This document shows, one piece after another, positions 1 through 8,264 of a DNA stretch of 14,989 bases. The notes beneath the pieces were generated by a model that saw only the letters and a list, made by a program, of their open reading frames with translations, was not told the DNA's origin and made no database searches. The number at the start of each line of letters is the position of its first letter. Position 1 is the first letter of the stretch. The DNA is from Methylocystaceae bacterium (GTDB taxonomy: Bacteria; Pseudomonadota; Alphaproteobacteria; Rhizobiales; Beijerinckiaceae). A program made the position numbers and the translations under genes. The stretch is from positions 1-14,989 of the forward strand of contig PQAN01000227.1 of assembly GCA_003105285.1 (NCBI GenBank), in the 5' to 3' direction.

Positions 1-1570
1 CGCGCGGCGCTTTTGCCGCTTCCCCAATCTGCTCCCTCTCCCGCGAAGCGGGGCGGGGAGGGGGCAATCGCGACGCAATGTCCTTCGCGATTTCCTCCAC
101 CGCGCGCGAGGCGTCGATGCGCGTCCATGCGATCTCGCCCGTGTCATAGCCGCGCTGGCGCGCCAGCACGTCTCGCGTCGCGTCGGACACATCGTCGCGC
201 CGCTTCGCGACTCGCTGATCGCAAACAGACGGATGAGCCTCGAGCCAGAAGCCGGCGAACGGAACGCCCGCGTCGCGCGCCGCTCGCTCGAGCGCGTCCC
301 GCTCGCCCTCGCGTGCATAGACCGCATCGGCGATCGCCGCCCAGCCGGCCGTCGCGGCCCGCGCCGCCTCGCTTTGCAACATTTCGTAGACCCGCGCGGA
401 AACCTCCGGCGCATAGGCGTCTTCGCCGAGGCGCGTCGTCGGCGCGACGGAGAAGAGTTTTTTGCGCAGTCGATCGCTGTTGAGCGCGCGCGCGCCCGGC
501 GCCGGGCCGACGAGCGGCGCGAGCTGCGCGGCGACGCTGGATTTGCCCGTCCCGCTCAGGCCGCCGATGGCGACGATGCGCGGCGCGGCGGGATGAAGCA
601 GCGAGACCGCGAGATCGAAATAGTCGCGCGTCTCCTTTGCCAGCGCGGCGCGGTCGCCGGTCGCCTCGACGACCTGCGCCGCCGCCACATCGGCGCGGAT
701 GGCGGCGCGAAGCGCCATGAAAAAAGGCAGGAGAACGAGGCCGTCGGTCTCGTCGCGATGATCGAGATAGCGGTTGAGCGCGAGTGCGGCGAGGCTCCGC
801 TGGCCGCGTCGCCACAAGTCCATCAGCAGAAAGGCGAGATCGTAGAGAATGTCGATCGTCGCCAGATCGTCGGAGAATTCGAGACAGTCGAACGGCGTCG
901 GCTCGCCGTCGACGAGGCAGATGTTGCGCAAGGTGAGATCGCCGTGGCAACGGCGCACCTTGCCCGCGTCGCGTCGCGCATCGAGCAGCGCGCCGTGGCG
1001 CAGCGCCGTCTCGCGCAGTCCGTCCGCGAGCGCGACGCGCTCCGCCGCCGAGACGATCTGAGAGGCCGACAGCGAGCTCGTCTCGCCGAGGTCGATCAGG
1101 GACGCCATGACGGCCGCTCCGCCGCGACGCCTATCGATCTCTGCGCCATCGTGAAACACCGCTATGCGCTCGGCGAGCCTCTCGACGATCGGCGCCGTCA
1201 AGGCGCCGCCGAGCGCCAGCCGGTCGAGCAGCGCCTCTTGTTCGAAGCGCCGCATCTCGACGACGGCGTCGACCAACTCGCCGTCGCCGTCGAAGCGGAG
1301 GGCGCCGTCCGCGCCGCGCGTGACGCGCCGGACGGCGACATAGAGCGTCGGCGCCGTTCGCCGATTGAGCGCGAATTCCCGCTCGCACATGGCGAGCCGG
1401 ATTTGCGGCGTGTGAAAGTCGAGATAGGGAAAGACCACGTCGCGCTTCAATTTGAAGGCGCGGTCCGTCGTCAGCACGACGATCGAAATATGCGTGACGA
1501 TCGTCTCGCTCGCGCCGTCGCCCTGCGCCATGAGAAAGCGAACCACCTCGTTCTGCGCGCCGAAGGTCAT
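1..1570 (-). CDS. Bifunctional aminoglycoside phosphotransferase / P-loop ATP-binding protein, 3' end outside window
   Basis: 523 codons read from ATG at 1570 to the left edge without a stop, so the C-terminus is not seen. The N-terminal part (about residues 20-290) is a protein-kinase-like APH fold. The Brenner motif is H209-G-D211-x4-N216 in CHGDLTLRNI, followed by the metal-binding D228 in FDCLEFS. The C-terminal part (about 330-500) is a nucleotide kinase-like P-loop domain with Walker A GGLSGTGKS at 336-344. This two-domain layout matches a widespread family usually annotated as bifunctional aminoglycoside phosphotransferase/ATP-binding protein, about 500-530 aa long. The true substrate is unknown, and antibiotic resistance should not be assumed. 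An AAAGG ribosome site precedes the ATG by about 8 nt. The last 22 or so visible residues are encoded by a GC-rich palindromic repeat (about 31-65), so the natural end may be extended. It is followed by no visible partner and may be transcribed with mgtA upstream. Confidence 0.85.
   Translation of the reverse strand, partial: MTFGAQNEVVRFLMAQGDGASETIVTHISIVVLTTDRAFKLKRDVVFPYLDFHTPQIRLAMCEREFALNRRTAPTLYVAVRRVTRGADGALRFDGDGELVDAVVEMRRFEQEALLDRLALGGALTAPIVERLAERIAVFHDGAEIDRRRGGAAVMASLIDLGETSSLSASQIVSAAERVALADGLRETALRHGALLDARRDAGKVRRCHGDLTLRNICLVDGEPTPFDCLEFSDDLATIDILYDLAFLLMDLWRRGQRSLAALALNRYLDHRDETDGLVLLPFFMALRAAIRADVAAAQVVEATGDRAALAKETRDYFDLAVSLLHPAAPRIVAIGGLSGTGKSSVAAQLAPLVGPAPGARALNSDRLRKKLFSVAPTTRLGEDAYAPEVSARVYEMLQSEAARAATAGWAAIADAVYAREGERDALERAARDAGVPFAGFWLEAHPSVCDQRVAKRRDDVSDATRDVLARQRGYDTGEIAWTRIDASRAVEEIAKDIASRLPPPRPASREREQIGEAAKAPR
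31..65. repeat. Imperfect palindromic repeat inside the end of the kinase-like ORF
   Basis: CTCCCTCTCCCGC and GCGGGGCGGGGAG flank a GAA loop. The motif is closely related to the perfect palindromes at 1616-1639 and 1743-1766 and belongs to the CTCTCCCCGC...GCGGGGAGAGG type of interspersed element. It sits in the open frame of the kinase-like gene. Confidence 0.6.
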
Positions 1571-1615
1571 GATGCGCCTTTCATGGCTTTGATTCGACCA
1601 GTCGGCGGGACGACT

Positions 1616-1766
1616 CCTCTCCCCGCTCGCGGGGAGAGGCCGGGTGAGGGGCAGGGGGCGCTATCGACCGGCCTGCCGAGCACGGGCGTCCATCGCCATG
1701 CTGCGCCTCGTACCCCAGGCTCCTCACCCTCGCTTCGCTCGACCTCTCCCCGCGAGCGGGGAGAGG
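1616..1766. repeat. Pair of inverted 24-bp palindromes (REP/BIME-like element)
   Basis: The 213-bp gap between mgtA and the kinase-like gene holds two palindromes. Copy one (1616-1639) has 11-bp arms CCTCTCCCCGC/GCGGGGAGAGG around TC. Copy two (1743-1766) has the same arms around GA, so it is the exact reverse complement of copy one. Sequence next to copy one (CGGGTGAGGGG) is partly mirrored next to copy two (CCTCACCC). The layout is that of a bipartite inverted extragenic repeat. Transcripts on either strand could fold into one long hairpin and act as a transcription end or RNA stabiliser between mgtA and the downstream gene. That role is inferred. Confidence 0.8.
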
Positions 1767-1783
1767 TTCGCGCTGAACATTCA

Positions 1784-4396
1784 TCACATGCCCCATCTGC
1801 GCACGAACCAGCTCTTCGTCAGATGCGCGAGGACAGCATAGCCCAAAAGGAACGAGAAGACCGCCGGCCAATAGAGCCAGGGCAGAGGCGTGAAGCCGAA
1901 GACGGGAGCGAGCGGCGAATAGGGAATGGCGGCGCCGACGAGGCAGACGACGATCGACGTCAGCAGCAGCGCATTGCTGGCTCGGCTCTGGATGAACGGA
2001 ATGCGGGCCGTGCGGATGATGTGGATGATGAGCGTCTGCGTCAGCAGCGATTCGACGAACCAGCCGGTCTGGAACAGGGAGGGGTCGGTCCAGGCGCCGA
2101 AGGCGAAGATCATCAAGGCGTAGGTCGCATAATCGAAGATCGAGCTGACGGGGCCGACGCAGAGCACGAATTTGGCGATATTGTCGATGTCCCAGCGGCG
2201 CGGCGCGGAGAGATATTCCTCGTCGACATTGTCGGTCGGGATCGCCGTCTGCGAAAAATCATAGAGCAGATTATTGGTGAGCACCTGGATCGGCGTCATC
2301 GGCAGGAACGGCAGAAAGACGCTCGCGCCGAGCACGCTGAACATGTTGCCGAAGTTCGAGCTCGCGCCCATCTTGATGTATTTGATGATGTTGGCGAACA
2401 CCTTGCGGCCTTCGACGACGCCGTCGCCGAGCACGGCGAGGCTCTTCTCGAGCAGGATGATGTCGGCCGACTCGCGTGCGATATCGACCGCCGTGTCGAC
2501 GGAAATGCCGACGTCCGCCGCTTTCAGCGCCGGCCCGTCGTTGATGCCGTCGCCGAGATAGCCGACGACATGCCCCTTGCGATGCAGCGCGTCGATGACG
2601 CGCGCCTTCTGCGGCGGCGACAGCTTGGCGAACACCGTGGTCTCGCCGGCGAGCTCGGACAGCGCCTCGTCGCTCAGTCCTTCGATTTCCGAGCCGAGCG
2701 CGATGCGGCCGACCTCAAGTCCGACGTCCCTGCAGATCTTGCGCGTGACGATGTCATTGTCGCCGGTGAGGATCTTGACGGACACTCCGGCCTGCGCGAG
2801 CGCCGCTATCGCGCCGGCGGCGCTGTCCTTGGGCGGGTCGAGAAAGGCGATATAGCCGAGCAAGGTGAGGCCGCATTCGTCGGCTTTCGTATAGACCGTC
2901 TGCTCCGGCGGCATCTCCTTATACGCCACCGCGACGACGCGGAAGCCGTCAGCGTTCAGCTCCGCCGTCTCGCGCTTGGCGGCGCCGAGATGCGAGGCGT
3001 CGAGGCGCCCGCATTCGCTCGCCGTCTCATAGCCGTCGGAGATCGAGAACAGCTCCTCGACCGCGCCCTTGCAGACGAGCAGATGCCGCCCGTCGTCGCG
3101 CTGCACGACGACGGAGAGGCGGCGGCGTTCGAAATCGAAGGGAATTTCGTCGATCTTCGTGAATTGATGGTCCGGGCGCAGCGCGCTCGCCAATTCGTGA
3201 TGCTCGAGCACGGCGATGTCGAGCAGGTTCTTCAAGCCGGACTGAAAGTGGCTGTTGAGAAACGCGAATTCGAGAACGCGATCGGACTCCTCGCCGTAGA
3301 TGTCGAGGTGGCGCTTCAAGATGATGCGGTCCTGCGTCAGCGTGCCGGTCTTGTCCGTGCACAGCACGTCCATCGCGCCGAAGTTCTGAATGGAGTTCAA
3401 GCGCTTGACGATGACTTTCTTGCGCGAGATGGCGATCGCCCCCTTGGCCAGATTGACGGTCACGATCATCGGCAGCATTTCCGGCGTCAGGCCGACGGCG
3501 ACCGAAACCGCGAACAACAGCGCCTGCAGCCAGTCGCCCTTGGTCAGGCCGTTGATGAGGAAGACGCTCGGCACCATCGCCGCCATAAAGCTGATCATCA
3601 GCCAGGTGAATTTCGTCACGCCCTTGTCGAAGCTCGTCTCGGCGCGCTCGCCCGCGATTTTGTCGGCCATCGCGCCGAAGCAGGTGCGGGCGCCGGTCTC
3701 GACGACGATCGCCGTGGCGTAGCCGCTCACCACATTCGCGCCCATCAGAGCGAGGTTTTGCGCCGCGAAGGGATCGTCGGCGGCCACGGCGGCATGAGCA
3801 TATTTTTCGGCCGGCATGGCTTCGCCGGTGAGCGCGGCCTGATTGACGAAGAGGTCCTTGGCGTCCAGCAGGCGCACGTCGGCCGGGATCATGTCGCCGG
3901 CGGCGAGGCGCACGATGTCGCCTGGAACGAGGCGCTCGATCGGCTCCTCGATGAAGCCGTCGGCCGTATGAGCGCCCGGCCGCCTCACGGCGGCTCTCGT
4001 CTGGACCATCGCCTGAAGCTTCGCCGCCGCTTGGTTCGAGCGGTGCTCCTGGACGAATGCGAGGCCGACGCTCAGCACGACCATCGCGGCGATGACGATC
4101 GCCGCGCGCAGATCGCCGAGCTGCCAGGAGACGGCGGCGAGCGTCAGCAGCAGACCGTTCAACGGATTTTTGGCGCGGCCGGCGAGTTCCCTCAGCAGGG
4201 TGGGGCGGTGGTTGCGGGCGACGCGGTTCGGCCCCAGACGTCTCAAGCGCGCGGCCGCCTCTTTCACGGAGAGGCCGTTGCGCGAGCTCTCGAGGCCCCG
4301 CACGACCGCCTCGCCCTCCTCCTCCGCCGCGCGCCGCAGCGCGTCGGTGAGGCGTTGGCCGTTTCTGAGGCGCGTCGGCGCGACCTGCTGGTTCAT
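1784..4396 (-). CDS. mgtA: MgtA-type magnesium-transporting P-type ATPase
   Basis: 870 aa, the usual length of P3B Mg2+ ATPases. These inner-membrane pumps import Mg2+ down its gradient using ATP. In order it shows: an N-terminal cation-ATPase domain with GLSVKEAAARLRRLGPN (about 41-57); first membrane pair about 80-120; actuator TGE at 190-192; M4 with TPEMLP (304-309); phosphorylation site DKTGT with D348; the nucleotide-binding KGA at 443-445; TGDN at 544-547; hinge GDGINDGPA at 615-623; and a C-terminal bundle of about six membrane segments. All catalytic residues are present, so it should be active. The ATG at 4396 is preceded by only a weak ribosome site (GGGCCGAAT) and no better in-frame start is seen. 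The 183-bp region between gapR and this gene holds a short open frame (4451-4501), which could be a leader. A broader P-type ATPase assignment (Ca2+ type) is less likely given the length and motif context. Confidence 0.9.
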   Translation of the reverse strand: MNQQVAPTRLRNGQRLTDALRRAAEEEGEAVVRGLESSRNGLSVKEAAARLRRLGPNRVARNHRPTLLRELAGRAKNPLNGLLLTLAAVSWQLGDLRAAIVIAAMVVLSVGLAFVQEHRSNQAAAKLQAMVQTRAAVRRPGAHTADGFIEEPIERLVPGDIVRLAAGDMIPADVRLLDAKDLFVNQAALTGEAMPAEKYAHAAVAADDPFAAQNLALMGANVVSGYATAIVVETGARTCFGAMADKIAGERAETSFDKGVTKFTWLMISFMAAMVPSVFLINGLTKGDWLQALLFAVSVAVGLTPEMLPMIVTVNLAKGAIAISRKKVIVKRLNSIQNFGAMDVLCTDKTGTLTQDRIILKRHLDIYGEESDRVLEFAFLNSHFQSGLKNLLDIAVLEHHELASALRPDHQFTKIDEIPFDFERRRLSVVVQRDDGRHLLVCKGAVEELFSISDGYETASECGRLDASHLGAAKRETAELNADGFRVVAVAYKEMPPEQTVYTKADECGLTLLGYIAFLDPPKDSAAGAIAALAQAGVSVKILTGDNDIVTRKICRDVGLEVGRIALGSEIEGLSDEALSELAGETTVFAKLSPPQKARVIDALHRKGHVVGYLGDGINDGPALKAADVGISVDTAVDIARESADIILLEKSLAVLGDGVVEGRKVFANIIKYIKMGASSNFGNMFSVLGASVFLPFLPMTPIQVLTNNLLYDFSQTAIPTDNVDEEYLSAPRRWDIDNIAKFVLCVGPVSSIFDYATYALMIFAFGAWTDPSLFQTGWFVESLLTQTLIIHIIRTARIPFIQSRASNALLLTSIVVCLVGAAIPYSPLAPVFGFTPLPWLYWPAVFSFLLGYAVLAHLTKSWFVRRWGM

Positions 4397-4450
4397 ATTC
4401 GGCCCGTTCTTGTCGATTCGTCCCGTTCTCGCCGCTCTAGCGGTCTTCCA

Positions 4451-4501
4451 TCACGTTTTCTTAACCGTCACGGGACTGGCGACATCGGGGGCGCCGAACA
4501 T
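4451..4501 (-). other. Possible 16-codon leader ORF upstream of mgtA
   Basis: An ATG at 4501 opens a 16-codon frame, MFGAPDVASPVTVKKT, that ends 54 bp before the mgtA start on the same strand. Enterobacterial mgtA is controlled by a short proline-containing leader peptide (MgtL, 17 codons), so a leader is thinkable here. No clear ribosome site precedes it, and open frames this short arise often by chance. The call is speculative. Confidence 0.15.
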
Positions 4502-4579
4502 GAGCGTCAGGGTTTCGTGGTCGACGCAGACCCGAGCCTGGCCGGATTTTTAAACTCGCGGTCCCTTCGGATCGCCGGT

Positions 4580-4819
4580 CTATTCCCCCAGGGCGGAGAG
4601 GTAGAGATCGAGAATCTCTTCTTCTTCCTGGCGCTTGTTCTTGTCCTGGCGGCGCAGGGAGACGATCTTGCGCATGATCTTCGGATCGAAGCCCGTTCCT
4701 TTGGCTTCTCCATAGACGTCCTTGATGTCGTCGGCTATGGCGCGTTTCTCCTCCTCGAGCTTCTCGATGCGCTCGATGAAGGCGCGCAGGTGGCCGCCGT
4801 CGACAGTGTTGCTGGACAT
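4580..4819 (-). CDS. gapR: GapR-family DNA-binding protein (DUF2312)
   Basis: 79 aa from ATG 4819, chosen because family members are about 80-90 aa and begin just before the HLRAFIERIEKLEEEK helix. A longer reading from 4903 adds 28 residues unlike the family. The protein is a nearly all-helical coiled-coil: residues 9-37 form the first helix, GTGFDPKIMRKIV (41-53) is the hallmark segment, and 54-76 is a charged helix with RRQDKNKRQEEEE. In Caulobacter, GapR is an essential nucleoid-associated protein that clamps overtwisted AT-rich DNA ahead of polymerases and assists topoisomerases. A GAGAG ribosome site lies upstream of the start. It is divergently arranged with the RDD gene (212-bp gap) and precedes mgtA by 183 bp. 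Assignment to the family is strong; the function is taken from the family. Confidence 0.92.
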   Translation of the reverse strand: MSSNTVDGGHLRAFIERIEKLEEEKRAIADDIKDVYGEAKGTGFDPKIMRKIVSLRRQDKNKRQEEEEILDLYLSALGE

Positions 4820-5031
4820 GAAACTCTCGTCCCGATCGTCGTTGATCGCCCGCTCGGATCGGGCGTGGTCGGATATTCGGCTCGCGCCGGCTGAGCGAGC
4901 CATGCTACGCCGGCGCCGGCGCCGTCAAGCCGCGCGCCGGACTAATCCCCGCTTTCCTGCCCTTGAAACTCGTCGAGCTCTATCCGACATTTGCGGCTGA
5001 AGTTGCGGTTCTTTCTCGAGAGCGACGGATC
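4820..5031. promoter_or_regulatory. Divergent intergenic region between gapR and the RDD gene
   Basis: This 212-bp gap must carry the start signals for both divergent genes. It contains a GC-rich tandem GCCGGC stretch around 4911-4923. I see no convincing -35/-10 pair, so promoter positions are not assigned. Confidence 0.4.
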
Positions 5032-5505
5032 ATGAGCGAGGCTGGCGGCGAAGGCCGCATCTATCCGCCGGGCGGCGGCTATCCGCAGCCGCTCGCGCCG
5101 CGCGAGGCTCTGGCCGGGGTGCGGACGCGGAGGATGTTCGCCGTATGCCTCGATTTCGTTCTCGTGGCGCTGCTGTCGGGCCTGCTGTGGTTCGCGCTGC
5201 TCGTCCTGAGCTTCGGCCTCTCCGTGTTCCTGCTGCCGCCGCTGTTTCCGCTGGTGGCGTTCTTCTACAACGGCCTGACGGTGTCCGGCTGGCGCATGGC
5301 GACGCCCGGAATGCGTTCGATGGACCTCGAGGTGCGGCTCATGAACGGCGCGCCCGCGCCTTTCCTCAACGCGGCCGTGCATGGCGTCCTGTTCTACGTG
5401 ACCTGGCTGTTTCCCCCGCTGCTGCTCGTCTCGCTCGTCGCCTCCGACAAGCGCTGCCTCCATGACATGCTGGCGGATGTCATCGTCCTGCGCAGGTCCA
5501 TCTGA
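5032..5505 (+). CDS. RDD-family membrane protein
   Basis: 157 aa from ATG 5032 (MSEAGGEGRIYPP). An upstream in-frame ATG at 4963 would add 23 residues with no family character. The first 30 residues are Gly/Pro-rich and cytosolic-looking. Three hydrophobic stretches follow at about 36-60, 63-83 and 113-138. The name-giving residues are visible: arginines with RRMFAVCLD just before and in the first segment, D41 inside it, and a late D145 in RCLHDMLADVIVLRR, the typical closing motif of the family. RDD proteins are inner-membrane proteins of mostly unknown role; some have been proposed as ion or small-molecule transporters. The gene stands directly before bpt, an adjacency I recall from other Rhizobiales. 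Confidence 0.85.
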   Translation: MSEAGGEGRIYPPGGGYPQPLAPREALAGVRTRRMFAVCLDFVLVALLSGLLWFALLVLSFGLSVFLLPPLFPLVAFFYNGLTVSGWRMATPGMRSMDLEVRLMNGAPAPFLNAAVHGVLFYVTWLFPPLLLVSLVASDKRCLHDMLADVIVLRRSI

Positions 5506-5642
5506 AACCGTCGGCCGTGCGCATTTTCTTCGCGCAAAATTTCTTGGCGAGGGCGCCGGGTCGATTCTAATATGCGGGGGTGTCCGCGCTGGCCGGCGAC
5601 GGAACAAGCGGCATTTCGCTTCCGCGACAGGACGAGACGAGC

Positions 5643-6374
5643 GTGACGAGAGAGCCCCGGGACGCGCCGCAATTCTACCTCACGTCCCCCGCGCCTTGCC
5701 CCTATCTTCCGGGGCGCGAGGAGCGCAAAGTCTTTACCCATCTCATCGGGCGGCGCGCGCCCGCGCTCAACGACACATTGACCCAGTCCGGCTTTCGCCG
5801 GTCGCAGACCATCGCCTACCGGCCTGCTTGCGAAACTTGCCGCGCCTGTGTCTCGGTTCGCGTCAAGGTCGACGATTTCGACCTGTCGCGCGGCTTGCGG
5901 CGCGTGTTGAAGCGCAACCGCGACTTGACGAGCGAGGCGCGGCGGCCGCATGCGATGGCCGAGCAATACGCCTTGTTCCGATCCTATGTCGGCGCGCGCC
6001 ACAATGACGGCGGCATGGCGGATATGAGCATGGTCGACTATCAGATGATGGTCGAGGATTCTCATGTCGAGACGCGGCTCATCGAATATCGCCTCCATGA
6101 GCCGGATGGCGGACGCGGCCTGCTCGTCGCCTGCTGCCTGACGGATTATCTCGCCGACGGCCTGTCGATGGTCTATTCCTTCTACGATCCGGCTCTCGAC
6201 GAGCGCTCGCTCGGCGCCTTCATGATCATCGACCACGTGCAGCGCGTGCGCCGCGCCGGCCTGCCTCACCTCTATCTCGGCTATTGGGTCGAGGGGTCCC
6301 GCAAGATGGACTATAAGGCCCGCTTTCTTCCCCAGGAGCGGCTCGGCATGGACGGCTGGAAGCGGGTGGGGTGA
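5643..6374 (+). CDS. bpt: Aspartate/glutamate leucyltransferase (arginyltransferase family)
   Basis: 243 aa. The enzyme transfers an amino acid (leucine in characterised bacterial Bpt, arginine in eukaryotic Ate1) from its tRNA to proteins with N-terminal Asp or Glu, marking them for ClpS/ClpAP degradation. It is a soluble cytoplasmic protein. Family landmarks in order: PQFYLTSPAPCPYLPGREERKVFTHL near the start, ALNDTLTQSGFRRSQTIAYRP, the cysteine-rich CETCRACVSVRV, ARHNDGGMADM, the acyltransferase segments DGLSMVYSFYDP and SLGAFMIIDH, then LYLGYWVEGSRKMDYKARFLPQE. I chose GTG at 5643, which gives MTREPRDAPQFYL, as in homologues. An earlier GTG at 5580 adds 21 atypical residues. It lies 137 bp after the RDD gene on the same strand. 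The leucyl/arginyl specificity is from family knowledge. Confidence 0.92.
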   Translation: MTREPRDAPQFYLTSPAPCPYLPGREERKVFTHLIGRRAPALNDTLTQSGFRRSQTIAYRPACETCRACVSVRVKVDDFDLSRGLRRVLKRNRDLTSEARRPHAMAEQYALFRSYVGARHNDGGMADMSMVDYQMMVEDSHVETRLIEYRLHEPDGGRGLLVACCLTDYLADGLSMVYSFYDPALDERSLGAFMIIDHVQRVRRAGLPHLYLGYWVEGSRKMDYKARFLPQERLGMDGWKRVG

Positions 6375-6406
6375 GGGGCGCGGCCAGAGGCGGCGAAAAT
6401 GCGTTC

Positions 6407-6414
6407 ATGGTTAA
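6407..6414 (-). promoter_or_regulatory. CtrA half-site TTAACCAT upstream of the first roadblock gene
   Basis: The minus strand reads TTAACCAT, the full CtrA half-site consensus. No second TTAA stands at the seven-base spacing, so this is only a half-site. It lies 205 bp upstream of the roadblock gene at 6619 and just after bpt. Confidence 0.3.
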
Positions 6415-6618
6415 GAGGGCCGCGCAGCGCGTCGAGTTGTTAATGTATCGAAAGGTTTAGGGGGCGGCCGCCGGCCGGGCGCGGACGTTGTCGACCATCT
6501 CCGGCTGTGACAATTCGTCCCGAATCGGTCGGGGGCGGTTGCCTTTCTCGCGCGGCGGGGCGAACCTGTCCGAAATCCGCGGCCGAGTTCATGCTGTCAG
6601 TACCGAGTGGTGAGTCCG

Positions 6619-7455
6619 ATGTTTCGCTTTGACCCCTTGCTCTTGCGAGCCGTGAACGCTCTTCCTCAGTCGACGCCCGAAGCGCGTCAGGAGGTCTATC
6701 GCCGCGCGCGCGGCGCCTTGCTCGACCATTTGAAGAAAAGCCAGTCGCCTCTGGCGGAGGATGAAATCGCGGCGCAGCAACGCGTGTTCGAAGAGGCTGT
6801 CGTCCGCATCGAAGCGAAGGTCGGCGCCCCTACGCCGGCGCTGAAGCCTTCGGCGCATCCGAATGGCAAGAAACGCCGAGACAGTTGGCTCACCGAGATT
6901 CTGGCGCGGGCCTCGGACGAGGATTGTCCGGAGCCGCAGCCCGTGAAGCCGCCGCAGCCCCACGAGCGGCAAGCCGCCATCCTGCCCTTCTTGCGGCGCC
7001 CCTCGGCCGCGCAGGCCGACGTCGAGCGAGGCCGGTCGACGCAGTCGGACGATCGCGTCGCGATCCTGAAGAGGCTGCAGAGCGAGTCGCCCGGCGTCGA
7101 GGCCTGCGCCTTGATCGCGGAAGACGGATCGATGATCGCCGGCTCCCTTCCGTCCGACATGCAGGACGCGCGCGTGGCCGGCGTCGCGTCGACCTTGCAG
7201 AATCTCGGCAGCCGCGCGGCCGCCGAACTCTCGCGTGGAGGGGCGCAAGAGGTCATCATTCGCGGCGAACATGGCTATGCGATTCTGGTCAGAGCCGATC
7301 GCGGAGTTTTTCTGCTGGCTCTCACCGACGACGGCAGCCAATTGGGTCTCGTTCTTCTCGACGCTCGCAGAGTTCTCGACGAGCTCGAAAAAACACCGGC
7401 CGGCGGGGACGGTTCGCGCGAAGGAGAGAGCCTGTCCTTGAAAGACGTCGGCTGA
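6619..7455 (+). CDS. Long roadblock/LC7 (MglB-like) protein, paralogue 1
   Basis: 278 aa from ATG 6619, which aligns its start with the paralogue at 10073 (MFRFDPLLLRAVNALPQ against MVDYDYILSRTTAVLPQ). GTG at 6607 is an alternative that would add four residues. Residues 1-70 form a predicted helical domain. A Pro-rich linker (about 71-140) carries DSWLTEILARAS at 88-99, shared with paralogue 2. Residues 145-258 form a Roadblock/LC7 domain with GVEACALIAEDG, ARVAGVASTLQNLGSRAAAEL and EVIIRGEHGYAILVRA. Roadblock proteins dimerise and usually act as regulators or activating partners of Ras-like GTPases. In bacteria the known example is MglB with MglA in polarity control. No GTPase is in the window. 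No signal peptide or membrane segment is seen. Function in this organism is unknown. Confidence 0.85.
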   Translation: MFRFDPLLLRAVNALPQSTPEARQEVYRRARGALLDHLKKSQSPLAEDEIAAQQRVFEEAVVRIEAKVGAPTPALKPSAHPNGKKRRDSWLTEILARASDEDCPEPQPVKPPQPHERQAAILPFLRRPSAAQADVERGRSTQSDDRVAILKRLQSESPGVEACALIAEDGSMIAGSLPSDMQDARVAGVASTLQNLGSRAAAELSRGGAQEVIIRGEHGYAILVRADRGVFLLALTDDGSQLGLVLLDARRVLDELEKTPAGGDGSREGESLSLKDVG

Positions 7456-7752
7456 CGCGTCGCCGCGACGGCTCCGGCCGACCGAGGCGGCGATGGCGAC
7501 GGCGCCGTGGGTGCGGCGATCGGCCGCAGGCGCGGGCGGCGATGTCGCCGATCTCCAATCGAGCGCTGCTCGTCTCATTTTTTACTGCTGCTGATGTCGA
7601 TGCGCTCGAAGCCGGAGTCGAAGAGAGTGGCGCAATTTAGACCAAATGTATCGCTACGTACGGGCCGGCATCGACTCGGTCGGCGGTGATTTCTTGCGCT
7701 GGCCGGGTCGAAACGTTGTCTTTTTCGCGTTCGCGTGGTTCAGGAGAAACCA
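7456..7752. other. Gap between roadblock genes 1 and 2
   Basis: 297 bp with no convincing gene. Short frames here lack ribosome sites and continuous protein-like composition. A weak stem (CGTCG-CCG-CGACG near 7457-7475) directly follows the upstream stop and could contribute to transcript ending. The AT-richer stretch around 7627-7660 is the likeliest promoter area for the next gene, but no clear -35/-10 pair is seen. Confidence 0.4.
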
Positions 7753-8118
7753 ATGGCAAGACTGGACGAACTCAATCGGATTTTAAGAAAGCTCCAAAAC
7801 GATTGTCCAGGTGTCGAAGCGAGCGCGTTGATTTCTGAAGACGGCCTGATGATCGCCAGCGCTCTGGCCTCCAATATGGACGAGGCGCGCGTCGCGGGAA
7901 TGACCGCCACCCTCCTCAATCTCGGCAGCCGCGCGGCCCTGGAGTTGAATCGCGGCGCAGTGCAGGAAGTGATCGTTCGCGGCGAAAAAGGCTATGCGGT
8001 TCTCATCGGCGCCGGCCGGGGAGCGCTGCTTCTCGCGCTCACGAACGAAGGCAGCAAATTGGGGCTCGTCTTTTTCGACATGCGGGAAGCCATTCGCGCT
8101 CTTCAAAAAATTCTGTAA
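7753..8118 (+). CDS. Stand-alone roadblock/LC7 (MglB-like) protein
   Basis: 121 aa from ATG 7753, supported by an AGGAGA ribosome site eight bases upstream. The upstream in-frame ATG at 7735 lies before that site. The whole protein is one Roadblock/LC7 domain: helix LDELNRILRKLQNDCPG (4-20), strand ASALISEDGLMIAS, helix DEARVAGMTATLLNLGSRAALEL, then GAVQEVIVRGEKGYAVLIGAG, LLLALTNEGSKLGLVFFDM and a C-terminal helix. It is the closest to a bare MglB of the paralogues and nearly repeats the C-terminal domains of the genes at 6619 and 10073, which points to local duplication. As a predicted homodimer or heterodimer partner it may pair with the longer paralogues. No GTPase partner is encoded nearby. 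Cytosolic. Confidence 0.9.
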   Translation: MARLDELNRILRKLQNDCPGVEASALISEDGLMIASALASNMDEARVAGMTATLLNLGSRAALELNRGAVQEVIVRGEKGYAVLIGAGRGALLLALTNEGSKLGLVFFDMREAIRALQKIL

Positions 8119-8264
8119 CGGCCGCGGCGCCTGGACGAGAGCGATCCGACAGGGCGGACGTCGAGCGAAAGACGCGCCGAAGCAGCCAGCAAAAATTGGT
8201 TTTCGAGAAGTCGGGATCGAGTCTGTGTGTTATGCACGCGCTCGAGGCCCTCACTTCAGATCAT

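Noticed and set aside
233..4894. 1553-codon plus-strand open frame
   Set aside because: It is antisense to the kinase-like gene, mgtA and gapR, all of which show clear family motifs. The translation is Arg/Asp/Glu/Ala-rich with no domain. Such antisense frames are expected in GC-rich genomes.
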